Assembly: GCA_015680685.1 (NCBI GenBank)
Contig: MNCI01002045.1
Span: 39,147 to 74,236, forward strand
DNA: 35,090 nt
Source: Gnetum montanum
Lineage: Eukaryota > Streptophyta > Gnetopsida > Gnetales > Gnetaceae
Reading direction: 5' to 3'
Positions 12,083 through 22,729 of this stretch are shown piece by piece; within the stretch, counting starts at the first letter, position 1, and every line of letters begins with the position of its first letter. The position numbers and the translations under genes were made by a program. Under the pieces are notes generated by a model. The model was not told the DNA's origin, did not search any database, and saw only the letters and a list, made by a program, of their open reading frames with translations.

Positions 12083-12092
12083 ATATTTATAG
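12083..12092 (-). promoter_or_regulatory. TATA-like box in segment A, distal
   Basis: The minus strand reads CCTATAAATAT. The matching place in segment B (22,363-22,372) also has a TATA-like word, preceded in both by CAT.CATAAACAT, so the position is conserved between copies. If A is a minus-strand LTR, this box lies about 730 bp before the LTR end and could have driven the element's own transcript. Confidence 0.35.
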
Positions 12093-12469
12093 GTGAAAAC
12101 AAACACTACGTTGATAGGGCCACGTCAACGCATCAAATCATGTGTTGATAGGGCCTAGTCAAGAGGGCTCAGTTGACATAGCTAATCCACAATTTAGCAT
12201 ACCCCCATGACTAAATAACAACTTGTCCTTAAGTTCTTTACAAAATTGGAAAGGTATGGGATTATTGACTAATAACAGATATACTACAAACACAAACACA
12301 CATAAACAAACACTAAGTACCCAAGTGTACAAATATACAATCATTACAAAATTTTCTGGTGTTCAAGACTACAAAATTAAACACCAAGAAAAAATTTGAT
12401 AAACACATTCTCCTCTGATGATGTTAAGATAATGGAGAAGGTTAAATGATCCTAGTTGGTGGAGGCTCC

Positions 12470-15080
12470 TAAGGTTTCTAAGGACCTTCTTCTACTTTAG
12501 GCACACATAATGGTTGAGGCTATTATGGCTATCCTACTAATACTACAACTTTCAATGAAAGATGAAAAGAATCCAAAAATTCTTTCATCTTCTCCTCCTT
12601 ATTCCTAGGATCATGCATAGTCCATGCATCTTTGCAAGTGTGGGCTGAAATGGGAACATCCCAAGGATAGGGAATTGTTGGTAACAACTCCTTGACATTG
12701 ATAAACCAAGCAGCAAATTGTTTACATTTGATAATGACCATCCTAATTGCATTTTCTAGTTCATAGTAGTTATTCATTCTTCTGGCCAAGTTCTCAATAG
12801 TTGATCTTTGATCAGTGAATCTTTCCTAAGAACTTCAAGTTTAGCATTTGCAATCTCAATCTTTTTCTTGGTCTCCTTGGGATGCTTGAACTCTACCTCG
12901 TACAATAAGTACAAGTTCATCACCTACTTCTCTAACTCTAACCATGGTCATCCAGTAGTCAACATTGCCAAGTTTACATATCTGAGATTGGTAAGCTCCA
13001 TGTATTTAGTCATCTCTTCTCTTTGCAACTCCTTCATTTGAATTTCCACTTTGTTGTAGGCATCTATCCCATCAATGATAGGTTGCCACACCTTTTTTCC
13101 TTGCTAGAGTTGTTGGAGGATCTCATTGACTTTTGCCTTAGCCATCTGGATGTGTTTTTTATTAACTTCCTTTTGTAGACCAACCTGATCTCTGTAGTGA
13201 TTCTTGACTCTCTCAAATTTGAGAGCCTCATTCTTCTAAGTGGCAATCTCAATTGCAAATTTTTAGAATAAGGCATGGACTTCCTCCATAGAAATATTTC
13301 TATTCTCTACTACTAATCTCTTAAGCTCAGTGCTCACCCTAGCTAGCTACTCTTGCTATTGATGGATGAATTTCTACATTTGTTGTTTCTACACATCAAC
13401 ATTCCATAGGTGATGATTTTCTTCCATCAGCATCTCATTCTCTTGACATGTCTGGACCAAATATGTTTTAGCCTTAGCCATGAACTAGTAAAAGATAGTC
13501 ATTACCATCCCTACCTCAACCTGTTTGATCATGTCTTAAAGTTGTTGAAAATCCTCATCTCTTGTTAGTATAGGGTTAAGAAGTGCAAGATCAATAAGAT
13601 AGGCCTCCACTGCCAAGCATTAGTTTTGTGCTTAAGTCATTTTGAGTTACCCTTCTAAAATTATGCACTTTCCCTTTGCTTCAAATATCTTTGACTAGGT
13701 AGCAATGATATTTTCTAAAAAATCAAAGATATCCGGAATCGGTTACCTAGTTCCCACTAGTTGGTCCAATAATTCCTTGTGCTAAGCTACACTCAGTTGA
13801 CTACTAACAATCCTTACAGACATCTACACATCTTTGAGTGTAGAAATATCTAGCATAGATGCCATAGGTGTATTTAGTACTTTTGTGATTCGATCAGCAA
13901 CCACTTTTGCTATGATCTCCTACCCTTGCTACTACATCACCAATATAGTTTCCCCTTTGTCTTCCTCCAAACACACTAAAAAAGTAGCAACATTTCGAAA
14001 AATTTATGGGAATTACTATTGTTGCAAGAGAGACAACATCACCTCTTGAGCACTAGGATTTGACCTCACAAGTAACTATATTCTTTGGGTTGAGAATATT
14101 GGCCAATGTCCCTCCATATAGCTGATCGTTTAAGCCACTTCATTAAGGTGACTCATTGCAATATGGTACATAGATGGATCCCCATCACTTATTTTTGCTT
14201 GCTACTCTCACTCATGTAAGAGTTGTTCTCAAATTTCATGCAAGGACTCATGGCTGTGTGAACCTCCAGTGTTGTTTCTTGAGTGGGTGGTGGAGGTGGC
14301 AACTACTCCTCTTCTTTTGACATAACAGGGACCTTATCCTTCATCATCTTAGACTAAGATGTAATGGGAGTATTCTTGATCATATCATAGATGTAGTAGA
14401 CTATCCCTACTCTTTTATAAAGTTTTTTGATAAGGAATGGAAATGGTAGGGTTTTCCTTCCACATTTGTTCTTCTTGAAGTGATTCTCTATCTCTAGATA
14501 GATTAGTTGCAAAAGGTTAATAGAAAATTTTCCACTTAGAGTGACATAGGCATGGGAAGAGAAGGTTGTCACCTTGCTAGGCCTCACCATTGGATTGAGG
14601 TGATAGGCCACTATCTTGAAGTATATATGCTCTGTTGGTGTGAGTGTGACAAACTCCTTATGGTTAATCCCATAACACTACTAGGTCCACTCCCTTTTTG
14701 CCTTAAGGTCTACTTGCATTGAGATTTATGCAAGAATTAGGTAGCCTAAGGGCCTATGCAATTACTTCTACCGAGTCAGACACCTAAATGTCCTTGATTC
14801 TCATAGTGGCTCCTACCTTTCTACTATTCTAGAAGAGATATGTCTCTTCCATGTACGACTTCCCACTAGTAGTGATGATTGACCACATGGGAAAGCTTTG
14901 TAATTGCATCTTAACTTCTAGTGAAGCACGTTCCAAGAATGGTCCAAAGTTTAGTTCTTGGAGAACTATGTGTTGGACATCTTGATCGTATCTATGTAGG
15001 CTTGTGTTAATGTGACCTCAAGTCTTGGTACATGCCCTAGTGCCTCTCCTCTTTGGGATTGTTTACTCATAGCCTCTTCT
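12470..15080 (-). pseudogene. Decayed accessory gene of segment A (putative plant transposon protein-like, coiled coil)
   Basis: Read on the minus strand, an N-terminal region (15,080-14,250) contains ELNFGPFLERASLEV and MEETYLF, then AYHLNPMVRPSKVTTFSSHA and LPFPFLIKKLYKR (14,611-14,354). The 'linker - L.FP.LI..LC.R' pattern recalls the plant 'putative plant transposon protein' domain; this is a recollection, not a search result. A middle stretch (about 13,230-12,960) reads HYRDQVGLQKEVNKKHIQMA and IDAYNKVEIQMKELQREEMTK, a charged heptad-like coiled coil. The C-terminal piece (12,789-12,529) reads WTMHDPRNKEEKMKEFLDSF. Every part has a counterpart in segment B in the same order and spacing. 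Stops and frameshifts are frequent, so it is dead. Its role in the element is unknown to me. Confidence 0.6.
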
Positions 15081-15712
15081 TCAAAAATTTGTCAAATAGA
15101 TTCCACTCTAGGCTCCTCCCAAAGATGTCCCATTGTGTGAGTTTCTATTGCCTACTCCTAAGCTTATACTTCCTAGACCCTTCTAGTTCTAGATCATTTG
15201 TCCTTTGGTTGTGATGGTCCTCCTTCCTATGGGCATTTTGGTCTAGGTGCTATCTATAATTACAACATAACCAAGGATTAGCACTTAATGTGTAACTTTG
15301 AAACATTGGAAATACCTTATCTCTTAGGGTAATTACACTTGGCTAAGTTGTGATCATGGCCTAGTTGATTATTTTGATATTTTTTATTACTTTAATATTA
15401 ATAAATAATTCTAGTTTTACCAAAGTTTGTTGGAAGGGTTAAACTCTAAAAAATTAATGGTTTAATATTATTTTATTCATTAACCCTTTGAGGGAGTTAG
15501 AAAAATTTTGAAAAAACTTTCATAAAAAACCTTAAGGTTTGTGGCGCCCACAAGTAAGAGCTTACCTTTGATAGCTACAAGATCAAAGAATGAAGTAATT
15601 GGAACAAACAATGTAAAAGTTATGGGCTCTAGAAGGTTTTTGGCTCTAAAAAATCACAAAAACTCCCCTCTTGTTTTCAGGTAAATGACAAAAAATTTCA
15701 AAGTGTTGAATG

Positions 15713-15722
15713 ATATTTATAG
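15713..15722 (-). promoter_or_regulatory. TATA-like box upstream of the segment A gene
   Basis: The minus strand reads CTATAAATAT about 640 bp before the first recognisable codons of the segment A gene. Segment B has the identical word at 25,937-25,946 in the same relative place. Conservation between such diverged copies makes a core promoter of the accessory gene plausible. Confidence 0.4.
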
Positions 15723-15929
15723 AATTTTTGGGCTACATCGATGGGGCCTAGTCAACACAACTATTGACCACTATTGACTTTGTTAAATTTTGAAAAATAT
15801 AAGGATTTTTTGAACAAATGAAAGCCCAAAAAGTCAAGAACATGATGAAAATATTAGAAGAGGGTGTTAAAATTATAGAAATGGAGAAATGATTTGAGAA
15901 TGAGATTTTATGAAGAAGAATGCCTTAAG

Positions 15930-16328
15930 GAGCACAAAATTGGATGCACGATGGGGTGCATGAAATATTTTGATTGAAGAAACAAGAAACATATTTCCCA
16001 ACTATAGAGATGTTAGAGAAGACATCTTGTATCTAGTGGAGACACCTTGCATGCTAGAGAAACATCTACATTGCAGGGGAGACGTCTCTCTTGCCAAGGA
16101 TAAGAATAAAGATGCTTGTTTTTAGGTTTGGAACCGTCAAATATCTTCAAACAAGTCCACATATACCCTAAAACCCCCTAAACTCATCAATATAGGATCA
16201 AAGCACCTTCAAACATGCCCAAAAAACCCTAGAATCAACAAGGTTAATAAATGAAGATGCACACTAATAAGATTCACATATCCAAGATTCATTAAGGATT
16301 ACACAAGAGTTGAGTAATGTCCTCATCA
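15930..16328 (-). mobile_element. LTR fragment of a second family (minus orientation)
   Basis: On the minus strand, starting at 16,328, the text TGATGAGGACATTACTCAAC matches the start of the plus-oriented LTR at 19,497. The next ~390 bp follow that LTR too: AATCCTTAATGAATC, GATTCTAGGGT, GGGCATGTTTGAAGGTG, AAACAAGCAT, AGATACAAGATGTCT. It is preceded on the minus strand by a purine run GGGAGA, a remnant of a polypurine tract, and by ~340 bp of internal sequence (next entry). It is cut near 15,930, where segment A begins. Confidence 0.65.
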
Positions 16329-16675
16329 TCTCTCCCATCCTTAAAAATGTCATGCTTAATGACCTTTGACAAGTTGGAAGGCACCATGCCCCCATGACTC
16401 AAGGCCATCATACTTAATATAATAATCAAGACTCAATGCATCAAAAACATGAAAACGTGTATCATTTGAGGTTTTTATTTTAAGCTTCTCTTACTTGTGG
16501 AGGCTTATCCTTATGGCCCACCACACTTCCTTCAATTAAGCATCTCCTTAGAATGGTTCCCTTGCATTTCCATGATGACCCAAAACTACACAAAAGTGGC
16601 ACAAGAATCTAAAAATAATAATTTTTAGCATTAACCCATGAAGTAGGCCTCCTTTCCCAATGCCCAAATACCAAT
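16329..16675 (-). mobile_element. 3' internal end and polypurine tract of the second LTR family (minus)
   Basis: The reverse complement of this stretch parallels 19,140-19,496: ATTTGGGCATTGGGAAAGGAGGCCTAC, then AAGCTTAAAA, CTCAAATGATACA, GATGGCCTTGAGTCATGG and finally AAGCATGACATTTTTAA before the GGGAGA purine tract. It is untranslated sequence just before a 3' LTR. Similarity stops near 16,675, where the next LTR fragment is joined directly, so the body of this element is missing. Confidence 0.6.
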
Positions 16676-16679
16676 GAAT

Positions 16680-17022
16680 CATCTTGAATAAATAAGAGAT
16701 GCCTTTCCAAGGTGAAGGGATGCTAGAGCAGACATCTTGTATCTAGTGGAGATATATACATCATAAGGGAGATGTTTCTCCTATTAGGGACAAGTATAAA
16801 CATGCTTGTTTAAGGTTTGAAACCTCAAGATGCCTCCAAACAAGTCCCCATAGATCCCAAAACCCCTTGAACTTATTCAAATAAGCTCAACACACCCCCA
16901 AACATGCCAAAACATCTTAAAATCATCATTAACAAGGTCAATACAATAAGACACATACTAATAGAACTCACACATATAAAATACACTAAGGATTACATAG
17001 GGACTAGATGATGTCCTCATCA
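16680..17022 (-). mobile_element. Second LTR fragment of the same family (minus orientation)
   Basis: On the minus strand, starting at 17,022, the text TGATGAGGACATCATC begins another copy of the same LTR start and runs to about 16,680. It includes AATCCTTAGTGTAT, GGCATGTTTGGGGGTGT, ACTTGTTTGGAGGCATC and ACTAGATACAAGATGTCT. It is followed on the minus strand by the 3' internal end above and then by the other fragment. The order LTR start, internal end, LTR start suggests a minus-strand element that lost most of its body, including the second half of its first LTR. Confidence 0.6.
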
Positions 17023-17222
17023 CTTAGGGTTTGAAAAATCTAAAAGTGGTAAAGATTATTTGAATCTTGTAAGGTCAAGTTTCCTTTTGGTAATTGAGCA
17101 TCCATTTTCTTGAAATAATAGGGTTAAAATTTAATTACATCTTCATTACACTATGTTAGAATTTAGTATCTTATTACCTTGAAAATTTTATTTTATTAAT
17201 TTAAGATTTTACCTTTAGATTT
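17023..17222. other. AT-rich leader before the decayed gag
   Basis: About 200 bp of AT-rich sequence precedes the gag. I could not find a primer-binding site or an LTR end here, so the 5' part of the plus-strand element seems to be missing or cut by the minus LTR fragment that ends at 17,022. Confidence 0.35.
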
Positions 17223-18350
17223 ATGAAAGGTATGGCTCTTATGAAGAAGACTAATCAAGAGCTTGGACAAGAGCTTCAAGAGCTCAAAGACTTATTTAAG
17301 ACTTTTATTGCTGAAATGCAAGAAGTCCTTTTCAAAGTAATGATCATCAAATATAAATATTTTGAAGAAGTGAAGAGAAGATTGAAGAAGAGAATCTTAT
17401 TGCATCTATGCAAAGATCAAGAGTAAGAAGTAATCAAAGGACTCTAACGAGAGAAGAGACTAGAACTTAAAGGTATAAGAAAAGGTTTTATTTTCTTCAT
17501 AATAATAAGGAAAATGTTAATGAAAGATTTATAAAGATTTTAAGAAGTACTTTAAAAGTTCCTCCTATGGATATTTCCATCTTTAAAGGTGTTGAAGGTA
17601 TAGATTTCTATCTTTCTTGGCTTAGAGTTGTGAATAACTATTTTCTTGTGGAACAACTTTCTAATAAGTCAATGATTCATGTTGTTGAGAGTAAACTTGA
17701 AAGATTAGTAGTTGAATGATGGGATAAGAACCATCTTAAATACTTTGAAGAATATGGAAGACTATTGAAAGTTGGAAACTCATGAAATTCATGCTAAAGA
17801 AAAGTTTAAAAAGACATCCTTCCATCATGAAGTCATTAAGAGGCTGAAATTTCTCAAATAAGAAGTTCAAGAGTTAGAAGATTATTATGCTAAATTTTAT
17901 AAAGCATTAGAAAATTTTGATATTACTTACACTAAGTATGAGTAAGCTTCTAACTTCATTAGTGGATTAAGAATGCAATATTAGCAAGAATTAGCATTCT
18001 ATAAGCTTGATACTCTTGATGAATCTTATAATCTTGTCCTTAAGACTAAAATGAAAATCATCAAGTTTAGCTTAAAGAAAAAAAAAGATCATGAGAAAGA
18101 TATAGTTCACAAGTCAATAATCATCTAAGGAGGATGGTAAATATCAACAATAGAAGAAGGAAATGAAGTCTACTTCTCCAAGGAGGGGAAGAAGAAAGGA
18201 ACAATCTCCAAGAGGTAAAGATCAAGGTAAAGATATATGTTATAATTATGATGAATCAGTCATAAAAAATGGAAATGCACAAAACCAAAGAGGAATATCT
18301 CTAAAGATAAGAAAATTCAAACTATGCAATAGGATGAGCCTAAATCTTTA
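17223..18350 (+). pseudogene. Decayed Ty3/gypsy gag
   Basis: The plus strand begins with a charged, coiled-coil-like N-terminus (KKTNQELGQELQELKDLFKT, 17,244-17,303). From about 17,560 it reads VPPMDISIFKGVEGIDFYLS and WLRVVNNYF, matching the plant gypsy gag pattern '.P.F.G..D...YL.W...V...F'. Further on, LEDYYAKFYKALENFDITYT and FISGL (about 17,875-17,970) match the end of the capsid-like domain. Near 18,236 ICYNYDESVIKNGNAQNQ sits where a CCHC zinc knuckle should be, but three of the four ligands are changed. Many stops and a few shifts interrupt it. The opening at 17,223 is the first ATG of an open piece, not a proven start. Confidence 0.8.
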
Positions 18351-18477
18351 AAGAAGATATGTGAACCTAATCCTTTGTACATTGTTCATCAAAGTCAGTT
18401 AGCTAGTTGTACTTTTGTTTGACAAGTTGCTATCAATAAGGATGTTATGAGAAAAATTTTATTTCAAACTCATTAGA

Positions 18478-18684
18478 ATGTTAAAAAACCATTCCTTGAG
18501 TATGCTCATTGATGATGGAGCACAAGAAAATGTGATTGCTACCAAGGCTATGAATTCATTGCATTTAGCTATAATTCTTCATCCTAATCCATACAAAGTG
18601 CATTGGTTAATGAAGAATCATTATAAGAAAGTTAAGGAACAATGCCTTATTAATTATTTCATTATGTATTTTCATGATTAAATT
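18478..18684 (+). pseudogene. Decayed retroviral-type aspartic protease
   Basis: The open piece reads LSMLIDDGAQENVIATKAMN and then LHLAIILHPNPYKVHWL. In working plant gypsy elements the first word carries the catalytic D-S/T-G triad (IDSGS.EN.VS), and the second is the typical 'L.....HP.PY...W'. Here the triad reads DDG, so the Ser/Thr position is lost. Downstream the LL.D.....G..W motif cannot be found intact. It lies in the right order after the gag, but no RT follows: within 500 bp the sequence enters the 3' untranslated end of the LTR family at 19,140. This is an internally deleted or naturally short element. Confidence 0.78.
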
Positions 18685-19139
18685 CTTTACGATTTATTGC
18701 TTATTGATTGTTGAAATTTTATATTTTGTAGGCTAGGAAATTATAATAATAAGGCTATGTTTAATAGAGAAAATAATAGCTATACTATAAGGCAAAGAAA
18801 TCATAAGTTTACATTATTGTCCACTATTATTGGTAGTAAGGTTGGTAACTTGAATTCTTCATTGATGCTTCCTAGTTATAAGGAAATTGTAAGAATGAAT
18901 GCTATTTGTAATGATGAAATTTTCTTTGATGGTAAAGAGGATGCATTTGATATGGATTTTATAATTCTATGTAGTCTCATATGAATGAGAAGAAGGTTGT
19001 TTTTTTTACTATCTAATCTTGGGTATTGATAATAGTAATATATTTTTTGATGCTTTTAGATACTTACTTAAGTGTTGGACTAAGATTTTCATTGGCAAGG
19101 AGATGCTAGAGGAATAAGGAAGATCAATTGGCAGTAAGT
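18685..19139 (+). other. Remnant of the protease-downstream region
   Basis: An open stretch at 18,757-18,984 reads MFNRENNSYTIRQRNHKFTL and ends with DAFDMDFIILCSL. It lies where the protease-RT linker of a gypsy pol would be, and the 'I.......H.F.L' flavour fits such a linker, but no RT block follows. I treat it as leftover pol linker at low confidence. From 18,985 to 19,139 nothing is recognised. Confidence 0.4.
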
Positions 19140-19496
19140 AAAGAAATGTCATTAGTATTTGGGTATTGGGAAAGAAGGCCTACCCCATGGGTTGATGCTA
19201 ACAATTATTTTTAAAAAATTTTGTGTCACTTTTATATAATTTTAAATCATCATGAGGATGCAAGGGAAGCATTCGAAGGAGATGCACAAATGAAGAAAGT
19301 ATAATGGGGCATGAGGACAACCCTCCATAAGTAAGGGAAGCTTAAAACTAAAATCTCAAATGATACATATTATCATGTTTTGGATGCATTGACTCTTAAT
19401 TATGGTACTAAGTATGATGGCCTTGAGTCATGGTGGCATGATGCCTTTCAACTTGTAAAAGATCATTAAGCATGGTATTTTTAATGTTGGGAGAGA
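19140..19496 (+). mobile_element. 3' internal end and polypurine tract of the second LTR family (plus)
   Basis: Untranslated sequence matching, in inverted orientation, 16,329-16,675. It ends in TTGGGAGAGA, a short polypurine tract, directly before the LTR start TGATGAG at 19,497. It marks the end of the decayed gag-protease element to its left and fixes its orientation as plus. Confidence 0.65.
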
Positions 19497-20654
19497 TGAT
19501 GAGAACATCACCCTACCCTTTTGTAATCCTCAATGAATCCTAGATGTGTGTGTGCTATTTGTAAATTTCATCTTCTGTTGATCTTGTGATGATGATTCTA
19601 GGGTGCTTAGGCATGTGTGAAGGTGTTTAGACCTCTTTTGAGACTTTAGGAGGTTCCAAGAAAAATGGAAACTTCTATGGAGGTATTTGAATGCTCTAGA
19701 CCTCAAAACAAGCCTATGTAATTTTGGCCCTATCTAGATAGATGTCTACACTAGGAGATAAACATCTATTCTAGCAAGAAGATGTCTCCACTACATCAAA
19801 GATGTCTCCATTAGTATAAATACATCTCTCCCAATAGAAATACATCTCTCTCCTCTACAAGAAATCTCTCTTGTGAACTAGCTACTTTTGGATGATATGC
19901 TCCTACTTCATAAATACATATTCACTAGTACAAAGATGTCTCTCCCAACAACAAGGCATCTCTCTTCTTTGTAAGATGTCTCTCCTATGAACTAGCTACT
20001 TTTAGGTCAGATGTCTCACACTTTTTAAATATGACTTATATAGATTCAAATGATTTGAAATTATAAATGTGAACAATAGAGAAGATGAAGAGACAAGAGA
20101 GAAAGTCTAAATAGATCTCTTAGTCCTTCATTTTTAATCAAGAGTTTCTAGGAAGTTGAGTGAAGAGTCCAAGAGTGAAAGAAGAGAGCTAAGTGAGGAA
20201 TCTGAAAGGTCTTTTAAGAGCTTGGGTAACAAGAGAGCTTATGCAAGAGAATTTAAGTAAAAGGTAAGGGAGAACACTTGAGAGATGTTGAGAAAATCCC
20301 TTATAAGTGTCTTATCTTAAGCTTTAGCTCCATTGTGAGTAATTGAGAATTGACAAGGAACATGTGTGACCTCTAAGTTTCTTGAGAGAATTTTGAGTTG
20401 AGATTGGATCTATTTCTCTACATTTTGAAAGTTTTTTTTTAATTAAAGGAAGAATTATCTTCATTACTTTGTGTTGTTATTGTTTGCTAAGATTAATTTT
20501 CTTAGGGAACATATGGAAAGGATCCTTTTGATGTCTATTGAGGTAGGTTCCACATTAGTTCTATTACATAAGTTTTGAAACTAGTCAATATTAGTACTAG
20601 AATATTCATCATTACATGAAATAATGATGTGTAATTTGAAGAAAAAATAAATGA
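19497..20654 (+). mobile_element. LTR of the second family (plus), about 1.15 kb
   Basis: The start TGATGAGAACATCACC is shared with the two minus fragments at 16,328 and 17,022. The end is placed before TGGTATCA (20,655-20,662), which looks like the first eight bases of a tRNA-iMet primer-binding site; a clean CA end is not visible. Between 19,735 and 20,020 the LTR is filled with variants of AGATGTCTCT and CATCTCTCC, and a ~113 bp unit containing GAACTAGCTACTTTT is duplicated (19,875 and 19,988). A possible TATA word (ATTATAAATGTG) occurs near 20,062-20,073. The upstream neighbour fits a 3' LTR, whereas the downstream primer-site-like word would fit a 5' LTR. Confidence 0.6.
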
Positions 20655-20662
20655 TGGTATCA
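20655..20662 (+). other. Possible primer-binding site remnant after the plus LTR
   Basis: The eight bases TGGTATCA equal the 3' complement used by many plant LTR elements primed by initiator tRNA-Met. The next bases (CAAA) do not continue the match, so this may be chance or decay. Confidence 0.3.
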
Positions 20663-21587
20663 CAAATAGTATAGTATGACAATTTTATGAATCATTTTCT
20701 TTGCATAACTAATTACAAGGGGTGATTGTAGTGCAAGCACAAGTAAGTTAAGTGGTATGGAAATGCTATATGTAGTTTTAAATTTTAAGTATATGATGGG
20801 AAGTTTTAATACCAAATATATTATGATGAATGTTTTTTTAATCAATATATTATGACGAATATTATAAATGACGAAAATATAAGAATTAAGCTCTTTACAC
20901 ACTTAATAGAAATTCAAAATCAACAATGAGGAATTTTTAAATTAGCCTTTTAGAGAGAATAATTTAAACCAAAAACATAATAAGGTATCCAAATATACTA
21001 ATAGACTATCAACGAATGTTTAGTGAAATTTAAATTCAATAATTTAATGAAGATTAAAGCCAAAACACGGGATACTCGCACAAGATAAATAAAAAAAAAA
21101 CATGTGGCTCTCAAGTCTAAATGGAATTTAAGCTAAAACATATTTATATTAAGGAAACTAATTAGAGTTTACAACTTCACAATGCTCCTCTAGTTAGAGA
21201 GAATTCAATGGAGAGTATCTTCATTGCTCTTGCAAAGAAGCACAAACCAAAATTCTTTACTAATCCAAGATAATATCACCTAATATAGATAGATAGTAGG
21301 AGATGTCTAGGGTAGCTAACTTTAACAGTTGCAAAAACTTCAAACTTTGTAATAATGATTGTCTAGTAAATGAAATATTTATGAGTAGGAATGTTAAAAA
21401 AGTGGAGGAATTGGATCAGTAAGGAGGTCTACAACAAGTTAGTTGCATAAGAAGGATCTCTATTAATAATAGTGCATTCAGAGCCATTTTCTACTCAAAC
21501 CTCATTTAAAAATGCTCAATTACAAATATAATGAAAATAGAATACCTAATAGAAGCAAACCATTATGAAATGAAATAACAACAAAAT
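20663..21587. other. AT-rich internal remnant, no gene recognised
   Basis: About 0.9 kb lies between a plus-strand primer-site-like word (20,655) and a minus-strand primer site (21,588-21,599). Open frames such as 20,660-20,902 (-) are AT-rich and motif-free. On the minus strand this would be the leader of the element whose 5' LTR is segment B, but I could not read gag words in it. Confidence 0.4.
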
Positions 21588-21599
21588 GCAATGATACCA
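21588..21599 (-). other. Primer-binding site (initiator tRNA-Met type) next to segment B
   Basis: The minus strand reads TGGTATCATTGC, matching 10 of 12 positions of the plant consensus TGGTATCAGAGC. It begins two bases after the CTCATCA end of segment B at 21,602. This is the spacing expected between a 5' LTR and its primer-binding site, and it fixes the orientation of the element as minus. Confidence 0.65.
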
Positions 21600-22362
21600 A
21601 GTGATGAGCAACAATTATTCCCTATGCCCAACCATAAAAATTACAAGCATTCACTAGCAATCCAATCAAACTTCATAGACTTAGTTATCCAATTGACCAC
21701 TATTCCTAAATAATGAATTGTGTAGTTGCAAGGTCATTGTCTTCCTAACTCACACTTGTGTGTTATTAATACATATGGTTAAGTATGGTTAAGATGCATG
21801 ATGTTTATTTTTGTAATTATTTTTAATATTTTTTATCCTAATAGCTAGATGATTGAATAAGAGTTTAATAATTAATATCTTAACTAATCAGCTAATCTAG
21901 TAACTAGCTATCCTAATGTAGAGTAACTATTCCCACTTGTCATACATATCCCAAACTAGTATTATAACAACTAGGTCACCAAGTGGCTATTATTGGGCAT
22001 ACAAAATACCCACTATTGGAATTACCAAGCTTTAACACATTATGCTTGAAGTGGTCATATTCATGTGTTTATGATTAATAATATTAATAATATTAATTAC
22101 TTAATTAATAGCAGTAATGAAAAAAACAAGCAAAGTGCATAAACATAAACTTAAGCCATTCTAAGTGCTATAATGGATATAGGAAATCTTGATTTTGTTA
22201 TCATCATGCTAATATGTTCAAGTACAATGGAACTTTATACAATCTCTTAGACCCACACTATAGACACTCAGAGGGAAAATATTCTAACTTTAGGGAAAAG
22301 AAATTGGAAGAGTTTGACTAAGGCTATGACTCATACATGTCATAAACATGAGGGATGTATGC

Positions 22363-22372
22363 ATTTATATAG
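22363..22372 (-). promoter_or_regulatory. TATA-like box in segment B, distal
   Basis: The minus strand reads CCTATATAAAT at the place matching the box at 12,083-12,092 in segment A. If B is a 5' LTR, this is the candidate promoter of the element's own RNA. Confidence 0.35.
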
Positions 22373-22729
22373 GCAATGACTACATTAGTGTCAATGTATC
22401 TATGTCAATGCATCCTAGCATGCATCAATCGAGATACATCAATGGGGCTATGTCAACAAGGATGCATTGATGTAGCCTATCTTATTGATGTCTCATCATA
22501 CCCCCACAACTGAATAAAAAATCTTTCTCAATTGAACAAAATTAGGATTGAGTTTCTTAAAAAATTGGAAGGTATAAAATTTATTAATAGAAAGATAGAC
22601 TGATAGACTCTTAACTAACTCTAAGTGCTAGATTGTATGGAATTACAAAAACTAGTTTCCATTACAACAAAATTGAAAACTTTACAAAAATTGTAGTAGA
22701 TGCCTATAGGATTATCGAAAGCATGATGA

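Larger units (their letters stand above)
11352..15900 (-). mobile_element. Segment A: ~4.5 kb repeat unit, candidate 3' LTR of an old element
   Basis: This segment is a diverged direct copy of segment B (21,602-26,170). Both start exactly at TGATGAG and run in parallel through the same landmarks: a CATTCAC word, a GGTCATA word, a TATA-like box, a minus-strand gene, a second TATA-like box, and the words GGTTTTTGG.CTCTAAAAA and GATGGGGCCTAGTCAAC. The left flanks of A and B are unrelated, which is expected if A faces old genomic DNA and B faces the inside of the element. With a primer-binding site beside B on the minus strand, A would be the 3' LTR. The right end of A is not sharp: similarity to B fades near 15,900, and a fragment of another LTR family begins at about 15,930. 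An independent insertion of the same repeat is the alternative. Confidence 0.55.

Noticed and set aside
12808-13041. Plus-strand open frame in segment A (and the similar one at 23,046-23,306 in B)
   Set aside because: They are mirror images of the coiled-coil part of the minus-strand gene; the minus strand has the consistent text in both copies.
20655-20662. Firm primer-binding site after the plus LTR
   Set aside because: Only eight bases match and the upstream context is that of a 3' LTR; kept as a weak feature only.
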